Shown here: positions 1 through 12,864 of the stretch, one piece after another | How positions within the stretch are numbered: the stretch's first letter is position 1 | Layout of the letters: every line of letters starts with the position of its first letter | DNA from: Isoetes taiwanensis | Taxonomy: Eukaryota; Streptophyta; Lycopodiopsida; Isoetales; Isoetaceae | DNA: 64,000 nt | Assembly (NCBI GenBank): GCA_021234155.1 | Contig: JAJEKV010000008.1 | Span: 1,755,521 to 1,819,520, forward strand | Direction: 5' to 3' | The notes under the pieces: model-generated | What the model was told of the DNA's origin: nothing | Database searches by the model: none | What the model saw: the letters and a program-made list of their open reading frames with translations, nothing else | Made by a program: the position numbers and the translations under genes

Positions 1-1243
1 TCCATGCCGTGCAGTGTTCCACCGTTTGTTTTGTTAAACAGAGGATTTTGTAGGTTTATGGACAATTGTATGCAGTATGGAGGCTATGGAGAGTTCCCCC
101 TAAATCCCGCCAGCATGCACGGCCATCTGCAAGAATCAATCCCCTGGTCCAGATAACCAAGGATCATAGAAAAAAATTTCTCGATTTTTGAACAATCGAA
201 AAAATTTCCCGTCTCCCAAAACTCCCATGACCTCCCCAAAACCTTAGAAAATCGAGCTAAAAAAAATCCAAAAAACTTTTTGGTCATATCGGATAATCCC
301 AAATTAAAAGGATTGATAAATAATCTTACCCTCCAAAAAAAAAAAAAAACAATTGATAGAATTGTGTGTTTGTTTGTCTATTGCTAACCCTTATCATTGC
401 GTGTCATAGGTGAATATGGTGGGAATCTTTCTGATATGTTTTTTTGGGAGGAGAAAATTTCAAAATGGTGCATAAACATACACCTAAAGATCAAACACAA
501 GCTAGAAAAATATGTTACGGCATCTATCAAGTTAGATTGTGCATGATCGAAATACTTTAATGTATCTCAAACTAAATTATGATAATGCTTTATGATAAAA
601 AACTGAATTATGCATTATGCTGGTTACATCTTATGGTCTAAGTGTTGATTGATTACTGTGATAGTGGATATACTTATGCTTTATGCTAAAAATAACAGCC
701 TAGCAGGAAACACATTGTATCTTGAAAACACTTGTATTTATTTACATTTTTGTGGAATAAGAAGCTAATTTTAGACCATGTGCTATGATAATAATCATCA
801 AGAATGCTTTTTAAGTGCATTTGACTGAATAGAATTGTTCAAATTTGATTTTAATTTATTCCATTGTGATACTTAAGATTTCCAGTTTCCTTCTTTTCTT
901 GTTTATGCTTTCTCAGGGCAAAAGGATACAATTGGTGATCAGTGATAAACTGAGAGACCGAATGTACCTTGTGGCCTTTGCACATTTACCGTTTTAACGC
1001 TAATTGTATTGATTTACTCTGCAGGTATGTGTTCTCTCCTTCAATTGTCTTTTTTTGCTTTTAGAGATGCTGTTAACATGAAAGTGGGTGGAAAATCTTC
1101 ATATGAAAGCTTGGAATATGCACATGGGTGATTACGATTAATAAGAATGCGAACAATGCTTTTAATTTAAAAAAAAAAGATGTAACTGTATACTTTCTAC
1201 TTTCAAACGCTACACGTTTACTTGCTAAAGCTCTACATTCTAA
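1..1243. other. AT-rich stretch, no supported gene
   Basis: I see no coding region here. The stretch is AT-rich with many short homopolymers. A GCAG|GTATGT-like junction near 1,020 and pyrimidine-rich tracts are compatible with intron sequence of the gene whose last exon may lie at about 1,244-1,618, but no upstream exon could be supported. The minus-strand open frames here are low-complexity and unconvincing. Confidence 0.4.
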
Positions 1244-1618
1244 AATGAGGTCATTGTTATTAATGACAAATCCGAGGATCAAGAGTCTTTTGAAGACTCT
1301 GTGGTGGATTCAGTAGTCGAAGAAGAGAAGGTTGACATGGCAGAGGTGTTAATGGAGGTTGAAGAAGCTGTAAAGGATGTTTGCTTATTAGTTCAGGAGC
1401 TTCGAGTGGCGTTTGGGAACATATTAGACCGCATTGAGGATGCTATGCAAACATTAGGAAACCATGAAATGGACCCTGTTATCCTAAAGAAAGGTGCCTT
1501 GCGTGCGCACCTGAATTTATGCAAGGCCCTGTTGCTAAAGAAGCTTCGAGAGTTAGAATGTATCCCGCACCGTCATGATACAAATGTCGTTGGGCCAAGC
1601 AAAAGGAGGGCTCTCTAA
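1244..1618 (+). CDS. Possible last exon of an unrecognised host protein
   Basis: The frame is open from about 1,244 to a stop at 1,616-1,618. It encodes an acidic then amphipathic helical segment (EEEKVDMAEVLMEVEEAV, then LRVAFGNILDRIEDAM) and ends in a basic tail, GPSKRRAL. Composition and the heptad-like spacing of hydrophobic residues look like real protein, probably coiled coil. No start codon with a convincing context is seen, and an AG just before 1,250 could be a splice acceptor, so I read this as the 3' exon of a gene extending left. I do not recognise a family. The 3' flank to about 2,000 could be its untranslated region. It may also be an isolated fragment left by rearrangement. Confidence 0.35.
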   Translation, partial: NEVIVINDKSEDQESFEDSVVDSVVEEEKVDMAEVLMEVEEAVKDVCLLVQELRVAFGNILDRIEDAMQTLGNHEMDPVILKKGALRAHLNLCKALLLKKLRELECIPHRHDTNVVGPSKRRAL

Positions 1619-2151
1619 AGGCTTCAACATTTCTGTAGTTTCCTATTTTGTGTCACAGTGTGGACCTTTCCTGCCATAATAGTACGTCTAAGAATATATA
1701 TGAGTATGCAGTATATGCAATGTGAGAGTTGAGTTTGTACATTTTATATTGTGTGTAGCCTTGTTGGTGGCTTTGATGTTATGTGTGGCCTTGTTGATTG
1801 TGTGGCTTTGTTGGTGGCAACATGACTATTGTAACAGATGTTGGAGTTGTTAATATAATGCAATTCAGCCATGCTTGCTTCTTGAATGCGGTCTAGGGTT
1901 TGTTCCTGGTTTTTGAATGCGATCCAAGGCTTGGAAGTTGACCAGACCTGATGATGACCATGTAAAAGAAGCATGGTCGCATGAATTTATTTGGTCTTAT
2001 AGAAGGCTTAGTATTAGTCGATGTGATCTCGCTGCACCATTGATTCGTGCAGGAGAATTAACTGCCGAAAAAAAATGACTTTTGATCTGGGAGATTTTGT
2101 AGAATCTCCCATGTTCTGAAGGTCTAGAATTAACAATGCGTAAGCGAAAGA
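1619..2151. other. Non-coding stretch between possible exon and LINE
   Basis: No gene is seen. Short imperfect repeats of a TGTGTGGCCTTGTTG-like word occur around 1,753-1,820. The segment ends at the simple-repeat tail of the neighbouring LINE. Confidence 0.4.
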
Positions 2152-3700
2152 TAAAGAATAGAATAGAATAGAATAGACTTTTTATCGTCCACGGAGACCA
2201 ATTGGCTTATGGGACCCAAACAAAAATAGAACAGCAAGCGTATTACTGTCAGGATTAAAAAACCCCCGCCCCGAAGGGTTTTCGAGGGAAAAACCTTAGT
2301 AGTAATAAGTATGTTGGTACACTGTACAATTGTATAGGACAGTTCAATATATCTCGAAAAACACAACTGAGTCCATGCATCCATAATATCCTGGAGGTAT
2401 AACCCCAACAGCCCACTGACGTCGTATTCAATAACTCATGCAACGGCTAGCCAGGCACTAGTAATCAAACATACCGCGCTCGGATATGGGCAAACGCTGG
2501 GCAGATCTAGAGGGCATGACATTCATCTTCAATGGCGCCCTAGTGGCAACACTGACAAAGCTTCCCGAGCCCAACGTCCTGTTTCAATGCGGAGATGATG
2601 TACACCTGTGCGAATGGAAGCTATAAGTCTACGCTTCTTCATGGGCAAATGAGTGTACAAGTACTGGTGTGGGCCTCTCGTGAGCCTAAGATTGACTTGT
2701 TGCTGATAGTGTGCCAGCTTAACGTGCGTCAGAGCATCTGCATCCCAGAGCTTGCAAAGGAAAGTAGCATCTAGGTACAGCTTAAGTGCACTGTGATCCT
2801 TCTGGAAGTAAATGATATGGCATTCCAATGCGGTCTGTTGAAGGGGTAAAAAACCTGTCTCCTGGAGTAGGATCCGGTATGGAACTATGGACTTTACCCC
2901 AAGGGCTTGTGCCAAGTAGGCTTTCTGCACCTGCTCGAGGTCATTCCATATGTTGAGGGATATCACCGGACCCCATATTTCTGCCCCATACAAGAGGACC
3001 GGCTCGACCAAGGCCCTAAACAAGTGTGATTGGTGGCCCCAGGTATACAACTCTGCCTTGTGGCTGTTGTTCTGCATGGCATATAGTGCTTTCAACCCCG
3101 TCATGACACCGTGAAGCGATGGCGGCATCCCGGTGGGTGGTAGCTTGAAGAGAACTCGATCCCCAAGTACTTGTAGGTCAAAGCCACCTCTACATCTTGT
3201 CCCTGGTAAGTGAATGAGGAAAGCCTTGGCTGTCGGGATGATGAAATTAGCAGCACCCTAGTTTTGGCCCAGCGAATCAACAAAAAGTATCAAGAGCATC
3301 CAGGTGACGTTATGTCCTTTGGAGTATCGGCCAGGAGGTTGACAGCGTCAACATATATGAGTTGCGAGATTGTGTGATGCATGAGATGGGCGCCTGCACC
3401 TCCGTGCTCAGAAAGCCAATCTTCCAACTGGCCAATGTATAGGCCAAAGAGTGTGGGGGAGAGGGGGCAACCCTGACGTACTCCAATACTACTGATTACC
3501 GGCTGTCCTGATGATGTGATACGGTCTGAGCATGCCTCGTATAGCTTGTATATTGCATTCTGCAAGTCAAAGGGTCCCCAGCTGCCGCAATCTGTCCCAT
3601 AACTTGTCACGGGGCACTATCATGAAACAACAGTACAAGTTTTGTCGGCGATTCTTGCTACCCTCAATCAGTGTGCGCAGAGTGAAGATATGATTAAAGG
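2152..3700 (-). mobile_element. 5'-truncated LINE (non-LTR retrotransposon)
   Basis: Reading the minus strand from about 3,700 down, reverse-transcriptase motifs appear in order: an RT2-like stretch ending VPRDKLWDRLRQLG (near 3,600), RQGCPLSPTLFGLYI (around 3,470-3,440), the active-site segment LIYVDAVNLLA (YVDD expected; one Asp reads Ala), and KYLGIEF after the palm domain. A C-terminal region follows with LLYGAEIWGP and LEQVQKAYLAQALG, typical of LINE ORF2 tails. The frame is broken in at least two places. The 3' untranslated region has a GC-rich block near 2,265-2,290 and ends at GACGATAAAAAG followed by a (GAATA)n-type tail at 2,152-2,176. Everything upstream of the RT palm, including any endonuclease, is missing, as expected for 5' truncation at insertion. 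No target duplication was recognised. A relative of its 3' end lies at 61,650-62,021. Confidence 0.8.
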
Positions 3701-5708
3701 AGGCGATGCGAAATTACTACTTACATATGTAATATATAAGAAAGAACACCAGAGAGAGCAAAAAAATGCACATACATCAACCAATGCAAATAACAACTCA
3801 ACCTTCTAGTCCTTGTTAATCCAATCATGTACCATGTCGTGTTGGATATCCTTCTATGCATATAGCCTCCCTACGAGCAATCTTATATTATAATGTTGTG
3901 TAATGGACCACGCCCTAAAATCTATGGCTGAGATTTAATGACCTTGATCAAATGGTCGAGATTTGACGAGTGTTTTTTTTTAGGGTTCCTTCAACGTCTG
4001 GCAGATCGGAGGCCAGTTTGCACAGATCGGCCTGCCAAAGTTTGCAAAGTTTTTGGTTGTATGCCGACTACAGAATCAGTGGATTAGTCCAAAAGCCATA
4101 TCCAGCATAATAAGATGGGTCGAATCAGACCTCCGAGCCATTATTATCTTCATATCGCGAGGTGGGCGATGGCGGATCTGCGGTTTCTTCATCAACCACG
4201 ATTGCATCAGCCATTTTTGCAGAAGCATCGCAATGTTATGCTCCAGATCCGGCAGATGCAGGGCATGACATTCGTCAGCTGGACAGGAGGGTTTGTTAGA
4301 ACAGATGATCCAGGGCTTCGAAATGATAATAGAAACAGAGGATTTGGGAGCCCTAATCGGAGAAGAAATGCACCAGGGAAGTTGGTTTTAAGGGCATCAG
4401 ATAAGGTGGCTGGAAACGATGCTAGAAACATTGATTCTGACAGAATTATGGCAAAAAATTTGCGAGAGGAGTGGCGCAATCTAAGAATGGTTTGAAGAAT
4501 CGGTGATCGGATCTGGAGAAGGCGAGAGGAAAGAGGAGCTGGAAGTGGTGGAGGATCCTATTCAAGTGTAAGGGTTACTCCAGTTCTACATGTTCCTTCA
4601 TGTATCAGCCCTTCCCTTAAGGGTGTAAAGGTACGATATCTTTTCCTACTGTTTGACTGCCATTTAGAAAAATTCAATCTACATGCTCCATTTGGTTCTG
4701 TTCTGCGCCATTAATTGGGTTAGCCGGTGAAGCATTATCAGTTTAATGGCTTCTAAGAGGATAAATATAACATGTCTAATCACCTGGCAAATGGACCTGT
4801 TAGTTTGCACTTAACAGGATCAATGCCAAGATATTGGAACATCAAAAGGGCTTCTGACTGCAAAGAATCCTTATATGTTATTACTGTTGACAAATGGAGA
4901 GCAAACTGGGTTTAATGTCAATATACTATGATTTCTTTCATAATCCATCTTACCATGTCGTTCTCTGAGGGATCTGCAATGAAGAAATTGGATGATGGTA
5001 TATGTTCTAGCTACATTGCCATCTTTGAAGTTGTAAAATAGATCATAATGCTCTCCAATGATCTACTTTTTTTGCCAGCAAACTTCAGTTGGATATCATG
5101 ACATTAAAAATGGCAAAAAATGGGCGATTTAGAGGGAAGTTGCATGAATCAGAATTATTACTTATCAAGATATGATGTTGCTTTGTCCAGTAGTTGTCAT
5201 TGATCAATGCTTTGTAAAGCCTGGAACAGTGGCATTTGTATCCATGACTTGCCCTACTTAACTGCTCAAGTGGAACAGATGAAGCTTCAACAAAACAGAG
5301 CTTCCGGCTATGGCGATCTTAATAGTTTGCAGCTATGGTGATCTTAATAGCTTGGCGATGCTGTCTCCTAATTTCCAGCCAAAAACGTTAATATTCCAGA
5401 GCTTTTTCCAAACACAGTAAACACATGACGCATAATCTGTTACGTTGCATAGCTTCGACGCTTGGATTTTCTATGTTCTTGCACAGATGGATAGGCCATT
5501 CTAACGTGTTTGAAGAGCATTATTGGAAGGGCATTTTTTGAAGTCTGAACATTGCCTGGGTTTAATGTGTTGTCAGCTTGGTCGAATATTTGAATGATGT
5601 GGCTAGAAGCGGTTTGTGTTGGATATCCAAACAAATCTATGGCATCTCCTCAAGCAAATCTTTTTTCTTCTCTCTTTGCTATTACTTCTCTTAACATTGA
5701 GAATCCCT
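3701..5708. other. Gene-poor stretch with one weak open frame
   Basis: The only longer frame worth naming is 4,115-4,495 (+), 126 codons. It is rich in Arg, Asn and Gly (TDDPGLRNDNRNRGFGSPNRRRN) and overlaps an equally long frame on the other strand, so coding is doubtful. A GGTTTTGTTAGAACAGATGA-like context near 4,290 does not match anything I know. Around 5,310-5,350 a CTATGGCGATCTTAATAG-like phrase is directly repeated. Confidence 0.35.
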
Positions 5709-5768
5709 ATAACAAGTGTAGCACAATCCATCTTTTCCTTTTGGATTAGTATGTTTGGATGGTGGAGC

Positions 5769-6421
5769 CTGAAAAACTAGGTAACAAAATACGTGAGGGT
5801 ACTACAACAAATACGTGCCCCGCACGTGCGGGAGACATCCCCAAAAAAACGTCCGAAAAAACGTATTTTTCTTCTTTTTTTTTCCGCCAGCAGAAAATTA
5901 ATTTTCGGCATCATGAAACACATTTCCGGCAATTCTAAATTTCGTTTCCGGTTGCCCTAAACCTAAACGTAAACCAGATTTTCCGTTGCCGCTCTTCGTC
6001 CACGTGTAGTCTGTTGTCAGTAGAATCCTTTGCTTGAGTTCGATTTTTTGTTATCCGGTTCTCCATTTGAAGCTATGATTACATCCAAACAGATTATTCA
6101 GCATAAAAGGCTGAAATGTAGATGCTTTTTTACCTCAAGCCTCTTCATTTTCTTCTCCTATTCCTATTCATCTCTGGTTCCTTTCTTCTAGCAGATCATG
6201 GTGCGCAGCACTAATTTAATCAATAGGTTTCAATGAGCAATGTACTCAGCAGCATGTTAAACAGTAATGTTCCATTTTGATCCATGAAAGTCTTATCAAA
6301 ATTTTCCGGCATCGTATTTTTACGTATTTTTTTGGTTTAATATATGAAATACGTATTTTAAACGTTTTTTTAACATTTGAAAAAATACGAGAAATACGTA
6401 TGTTGTTACCTAGCTGAAAAA
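5769..6421. mobile_element. hAT-like non-autonomous DNA transposon with 8 bp target duplication (copy A)
   Basis: The element proper is 5,777-6,413. It begins CTAGGTAACAAAATACGT and ends with the inverted partner ATACGTATGTTGTTACCTAG. It is flanked by the direct repeat CTGAAAAA at 5,769-5,776 and 6,414-6,421. An 8 bp duplication with short inverted ends is the hAT signature, though the ends do not fit the hAT consensus closely. There is no transposase. The interior is rich in AATACG and ACGTATTTT words in both directions, and near the left end GCACGTGC sits inside a G/C-rich palindrome. It lies about 1.3 kb downstream of the RING gene. Confidence 0.75.
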
Positions 6422-7727
6422 TGTGTCATGTAATTTTCTGTTGGTGCATCAACGGTGCATTTAAATTGATTTTAATTGATTTCTATATACAAGATCCATT
6501 TATGCATGTTGTGTAGAAGATATATACATTCTAAAAATTTTCTGGTTTGCAAAAGCCTAATGGTTTGGTATGTCCAATGCATATTTGGTTGACATTATGA
6601 ATTGCAAAAATTGTTCAATAGTAACAAACAAAAATTCATTACTGGGAGATCTCCAGACCTGTGTTATAAGCAGTTCCATTGCAAATGCACTTTTGTTTAG
6701 GGCATACAACATTTTCAAGTAGGAATTGTTTTCATGCTATTTACCTTTCGGGTTTGCAATAAAAATGCTATACAAATTGGAAAATAGTTTTGTTTGATTA
6801 TGCTCTCCCTCCTTCCCTCCCTCTTTCCTCCAGTTGCACTTAATAATGGGGAGTATGAATTTTATTTGAAATGCCATGTTCAGCCAACCTCACGTGTCAA
6901 AGCCTTAAGTATCTCAGATGCCTAATCCTCATGTGTCCTAAGTGATATCTTTGCTATTTGCAATAGGCATTGAGCTCAAGTTGCTTGAACTGCCTTGGTA
7001 TCCCAATCTTCGTATACAATCACACGGAAAGCCCACCAACGGTGGGCAATTTTCTAGTAGAAGGATAAGGATATTATCTAATAAGATCCAAGCTCCAATA
7101 GAATAGAATCTCAAATCTCACAAATGCAACACAACATAATAATGCAATTACATGCCAAGCCATATCCAATGTGAATGCAAAATTATATCCCGTGGTTTGG
7201 AAAATAAGTGTGAGGTAGCCTGACGAATTGAACCACGACCTGAAATTGCTTCGTTCAGTTCGTTGTAATCTTGAAGCTCCATTCTTGGCACCAAATTCTA
7301 ATCATTAACTCAGGTGTAAATTGATGATCCAAATTTCTAAGCAAAGCAAAACTCGCCCTGAAGATCCATAGACAACATTCTCATGTTATCCAACTGTTTT
7401 ACAAGAATATTTCGTAATATTTTCTTAATAGAAATTTCATTATTCGTCCAAATCTAAAGCAAGCATCAAGCATCTAATAGAGTAAATGTTAAATCCGTTG
7501 ACAAACCACATGAGAATTTTGATGTCAATTACGACTGATTGAATGCCAATCATGTGAATAGGATCATAATGGATCACTTGTTTCACATTGTATATATACA
7601 AATTTATCCTGTGATCCAGGATAACTGCTAATCATCAATAAATATTGGCCCATGGGAGGCATCAATACACACAATATTTACAATACCTGTGCTGAAAAAC
7701 TTCCCCAGGCATCCCACAAATAATTAC
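6422..7727. other. Non-coding 3' flank of the RING gene
   Basis: No coding sequence is seen. A CT-rich run (CTCCCTCCTTCCCTCCCTC) lies near 6,805-6,830. A short perfect palindrome around TCCTGTGATCCAGGA lies near 7,605-7,620. The segment may include 3' untranslated exons of the minus-strand gene, because a CAG|GTAATT donor directly follows its stop-codon exon at 7,728. Confidence 0.4.
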
Positions 7728-7740
7728 CTGTCAACCATTC

Positions 7741-8987
7741 TCAGACCTCATGAAAGACCATTTCCTAGCAGCAGAGGTATCACATATTTAGGCAAAACAG
7801 CATGTCAGTTTAGTAGCATAGGTAGAAGGCATCCAAAATAGAAGTATATTACCTTGTCACAGACAGGACAATTCTTGCTTCTTTCCATCCATTCTAAAAT
7901 ACATGCCAAATGGAAATGATGTCCACAATCAGTGTTTATCTTTGGGTTTTCCTCTGTATATACTGCAAGTACATAAGCAACAAGTTAGCTTTGGAATATA
8001 AAAATCTATCATCCATGTTAGGCAGGTCTGCCAACAGCGAAAACCAAATGGTCTATTGGACAAGCATGTAATGCTAGTCTATGGAATTAGTGGGATCGCT
8101 CCCTTCTATTCTCCTATATAATATATATATTGCCATCTGTGGAGGTAGCCAAATCCTGTCCCTAATCCAAAGTTGAATACTATACTGGAATGTGTTATAG
8201 CACTCACTGTGAATTACAATGACATCAGACACATATTCATCATTGAAAGTCCATGTTATCAAGGCAAGAAACAAAGGTGTTACCATCAAGACAAGTGGGA
8301 CATATATCTTCATCATCAGCAAGGGATGTTACAGAATCTGGCTTCATTAGTTTGAATTGCTCCTTTCCTTCTTGTTCGGACTCACTACTATATCTTGATA
8401 ACAAAGAAACCTCTGCTTCCTGACCCAATGCCCTTGCTGAATCACCTTCATCACAACATGACTCTGCAACTCTTGCTTTATTCTGCCCACCATGCTGCAA
8501 CCTCATGTATCTCGTCTCTGCGTCGTATGGCAAGGGTGCTGGAGGAGCACGATACAAGTTAATGAGTGAAGGCTCTGAGCGGTTCCTCGTCAACGCTTCC
8601 ATGGAGAGAGAACTATGCTGTTGCACATCATCCTCCATAAAGTTGCCAAATAAGGTTGAATACTGCTTCACAATAAAGAAGCACCATCAATTATTTGAGG
8701 CAAAAACAAACATGTATACAAAGTATCAAATTTGAAAAAAAAGGGGCTTTTTCACTTGCATTGGCATACCATTTTCTGAAAGAAGTCTTAAAATTCTGAA
8801 AATACATGACCAACTTCAATCCCACGCACTTTACCAAGGGGTTGTTTGAGCAACATTGATATTTTTAAGCATTCAGGTAAATTACCATTTGAAAAAACCA
8901 AGTAAAACACCCTTGAAAACATGTGCAACGTTGTGGAATGTTTCCGTTAGAATTGTCTGAAACTGGACAGCAGCATAAGCCTCCCAT
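7741..8987 (-). CDS. RING-H2 E3 ubiquitin ligase, At3g02290-like, complete (copy A)
   Basis: Four exons join cleanly on the minus strand: 8,987-8,886, 8,662-8,284, 7,962-7,853 and 7,764-7,741. All three introns (223, 321 and 88 bp) are GT-AG, and the product is 204 residues with no internal stop. It begins MGGLCCCP: Gly2 and Cys5-7 are a classic myristoylation plus palmitoylation site, so membrane anchoring is likely. Residues 71-86 carry YRAPPAPLPYDAETRY, a hallmark of the plant At3g02290-type RING family. The RING-H2 domain is at 155-195 with ligands C155, C158, C173, H175, H178, C181, C192 and C195, including HHFHLACILEWMERS. This class transfers ubiquitin from an E2 to substrates; the substrate is unknown. 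The family is usually somewhat longer, mainly in the linker before the RING. The start is fixed by the MGGLCCC motif. Confidence 0.88.
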
Positions 8988-9720
8988 TCTTCTTTATTGA
9001 ATCAAGCTACAGATTTTCTTAGTTAGATACTCTCCTCATCAATCTAAACATACCACCTGCACATGAACAGCAAACATGTTGAGAAATAAGCAAATGAAAC
9101 CGGAGAAACAAGAGATTATTAAGTGGCAACTATACCCTAAACACAGAATGAAATTATGTTCTGCAGCTTCTATTTGCCTAACTTGAGTTTCCCCCGTACG
9201 AAATATATGCCAGCCTCAGATCGTAAGTTACCTTTACACAGTTAATGGCAGAACGCAAGCATGCAACTGATTGGACAAATATGTGAGATTGTGTTAGCTA
9301 CATACTCTTAGCATATGACGTGAATGCTAACCAATTAATCTCAATTGCTCTGATGCGAGAGTTTGGTTCTTCCGGGATGTCTGAATGTTGGAGAATTCTG
9401 CATACAACTTGCGTCAAAAGAATAACTTTTCCTCATATGTATATCCAGGAAAAATAAAACCAAGAGCCAGTATGAACAGATCAAACCAGCCAACTTACTA
9501 CTTCAACACTTCGATTTAAACGAAACGAAATAGAGACAAACCCAGATAACAAGTCCTTAGCTGAAAAGAGGAATTTACCATGAATCAAAACCATTCACTA
9601 CAAGCTGGGGTCTGCCGGAGCAAATTCAAATTCTATTGACCGAGCAAATGGGCACAGAATTTGGTACAAACGGCAGGTGAGAAGCGGCAGTGATTCTCTA
9701 GGGTTTAAATGTGGAGTAAA
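8988..9720 (-). promoter_or_regulatory. Probable 5' leader and upstream region of the RING gene
   Basis: The sequence upstream of the start codon keeps transcript-like character to about 9,700. A possible leader exon/intron junction, TTCATG|GTAAATTCC, lies near 9,577-9,592 on the minus strand. No TATA box could be assigned with confidence. The open frame around 9,360-9,440 (peptide SCMQNSPTF) has no known relative and is probably leader sequence. Confidence 0.3.
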
Positions 9721-12700
9721 AACTCCATTTGCCTTTGTTTTGATCCCATTTTTAGTGTGGTGGGTGGGCCTTTTTCAAAAGGATTTAAATAATTTAAAGC
9801 TATTTAATTATATTAGCAAAATAAGCCTTCCATAAAAGTTGGAATTTCTTATCATTGCGAATTTCTAAATAATTCTAATGCAAAAAGAATTCTAATTGCA
9901 AAGAATAAATTATAAAATACAAGAATTTGTCGCGGCGGCAGTTCTTTTAGTGGGTGGAACCTCCCAAGAATTAATTGTTTCCAAGCTGAGTATCACCTAT
10001 AGCATAGACCCTATACCCACCACCAAGGACTCTGGTAAAGTATGCAACCACCAAAGATAAAAATCTTGTGTCCCAATAGGTTCAAACCATATACCATATA
10101 CTTTCAAGCATAAGTGGAATAGAATAGAATAGTGGAAGTTAAACCCACTATTCATGGTGTCAAATGCATGATGCCGTTGGAAGCATTCATCCCCATTTCT
10201 GCTCATGACATAGATCCAACTATTAGAAAGGCCTGTAAACTTTACAAACACATCTAAGTTGTAAGATACAAATTTACACACACGTCTAAGTTATAAGATG
10301 CGAATGGGCACTCTTTTCCTCAAGGCATTGCTTTAGGATAACATTGTTTGTGCTACTTGTGCTCTTTAGTTTTTGTATATTGAGAAAGGAGAGAAGCTAT
10401 ATGAAGGATGACATGGAATATATGAGGAATTCATGTTGTTTTGCGTAATTCTGACTCACATATTGCTTGTTATGTGCCATGCCAATGGAATATTTGAGGA
10501 ATTTAAGTTGGTTTTAGAAATTTAAAATTTTGATTGATTTAAACTTGATCGTGCTTCCTATTGAATATCAGGAGAAATTAGTGTTTGCTTTTGTAATTAT
10601 GATTGATATCTCTAATATATAATTGTAATATGAAGGATAAGAGGTTAAAAGGTAGGCTATTATTAGGGAAGTTGATATTTTTTTGGTTTAGAGCTCGTAC
10701 CGCGTGTAGTCATCTAAAATAATGGGAGGAGATCCAACCTTCGAGAAGTTGACACCTAGGCGTTATAGTTAACTCAGGAAGTTTCTAGAAAGCTCGAGCT
10801 TCAACCTTCGTGCCGGGTTCTAGAGTTGTTAGGCTTCTTTGTTCGAAGCTTACGGATTATCGACATCGTATAAAAGAGGGAGAGGGCTAAAAGTTAACCC
10901 GGTCGGTGGAAAGCAGTCGATGTCGAGATGTCTGCGAGGAAAGGGTTTTGTGGAGATTCTAATCAGGGATTGATTGATCAATCACGGCGCTGCTCATTGC
11001 GAACTCGGGATCAAAGCGTGAGCTCTGTACTTCAGTGTGCCGGTAGAGCGAACTTTGTCGTGAGTAGCCCGGTGTTCACGTTGGGGTTTTAGGCGGGGTT
11101 TTAGCGGCTTAAATTGAAGTTTGGTTTTTCGGTGTCATTTTGGACTCCAATCTTGAGTAAAATAGATTTGAAGGCGAAGAAGGTTAAAATGAAGAAGATT
11201 TACGTGTGGATTTTGAGGAGTGTGTACCTGAGGAGGAAAAGGTCGGGGAGCTTTTAGGCTTCTTTGTGGGAGGAAGAAAGAAGAATGGCATAAGGATTCT
11301 GAGGATACTTCACGAAACACATTTCATGGAGGCGGGGACTTAGGAGAATCTTAGAGATGTGAGTTGATCATAATCGACATCTCATATCGGTACTAATTAG
11401 ATGATCGCCTTTATCGTCGAGCGAAACATTAGAAAGCGGCCGCTAAGTTAAATAATTTGGTTGGCTCCATTCCCTTCAAAGAGATGAAACAACGATATTC
11501 GAGGTTGGTGAAACAGGTTATATCAATAATAGCGGCGTGGTTTCTCTTTCATTTTTCCTCTTTGTTGTTATCAGCGACAATAGGTCTTCTGCGGCGCATC
11601 GAATGGGGTATTGGCATGGATGATGAAATAAAGAGGCACTTGAAAGATTAAGAAAGCCAGACTCTGTAATTGAGATAACTACTTTCCCAAAGCTTCCAAT
11701 TCTACTGACATCTGCAACTTTAATTTCGTTGAAAATATAAGGTATGGTTTCTACAATAGCTTCATCTGAGGGATACCTTTTGCTGCGGGTTGTGCATCAT
11801 AGTTGCGAAGCGGAGGTGCGAGAATGGGAATCGGCTACTTATGCATGTGAGGTAAATGAGTTTCTTCATGCTTTTTTAACTGCAAGCAGTTAATTTCTTA
11901 AGCTGTAATCATCTTTATGTTGCACTTATGTTATCTTGCTTAGTGCGTAGTACTTGGACCAAAAGCTGTCTATTTATATTTGCCCTCTGATCACTGGTCT
12001 CAAACGTCCTTAGCGAGAGATTGAAGGGGATGGAATAGCAAAGGGGTAGTTCATGGAGATGTGAAAGAGCACAAACATGGCGATGGTGCCCGCCAATTTG
12101 GTACCGATGCAGGTAACACATATGCCTATTCCTTCCTTTCAACACAAGGTAGGCCAGAGAATTGGGGTTATTTTTCAACCTAGCCGATCACGAGAGAGCA
12201 TGGATTTTTCAACGGGAGGCAGCTTTCCTAAAAAGGGAAAGGCTAGGTTTTTGGGTAAAAGTAAGTACTCAACTGCTACAATAAGCAACTTCGGCTTTGT
12301 TTTTGTAAAATTACGTTTTTGGATATGGGTTCTTGCCTTTCGTAGCCAAAAATCGATGGAAACACAAGAGGCTGACAACAACAAAGGCTGCGGCTTTGGA
12401 GATGCCAATCTTACGGATCTGCTCAAAGCGGGGAGAGAATATTAATGATAGATTGCTTTTCACTGTTGGAGGCAAGCCACGGGATATACATAAAAGAAAG
12501 TGTGGTAACGGTTTATCGAAGTAAAAGGAAATAGTATGAGACAATTTACAAATAGTTTGCATACGGGGCAAGGCAAACTTCCCATAGTTAAGGCTTAACA
12601 TAAATCATTCCATTCTTGACAAAAGCAAAGGCATTCATAATATGACCATGAGCGATTAATAGGAAAAAACCTTAGATGCATTTTAGATTAGGAGGACTTC

Positions 12701-12864
12701 ACCATGGCTCACCTTCATCATTGGCAAGAAGAAAATAATGTGCTCTCTCTACTTTACTTTGACTTGACAAACACATAGTTAGGGCTCAATTAACCCTAAA
12801 TGTTCCTTCTTTGACAAAAAGTAAGGGCGTTAAGTAACCATAGCAAGTAAAAAGGATAATGCAT
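9721..12864. other. Gene-poor part of copy A
   Basis: No supported gene. A (GAATA)n run lies near 10,115-10,130. The 10,690-11,450 stretch is less AT-rich than its surroundings and differs strongly between the two copies, mostly at G/C-rich strings. Short frames at 11,457-11,651 and 12,077-12,445 are not conserved in frame in copy B, which argues against coding. Confidence 0.4.

Noticed and set aside
4115-4495. 126-codon Arg/Asn-rich frame
   Set aside because: An equally long frame covers the opposite strand and no family is recognisable.
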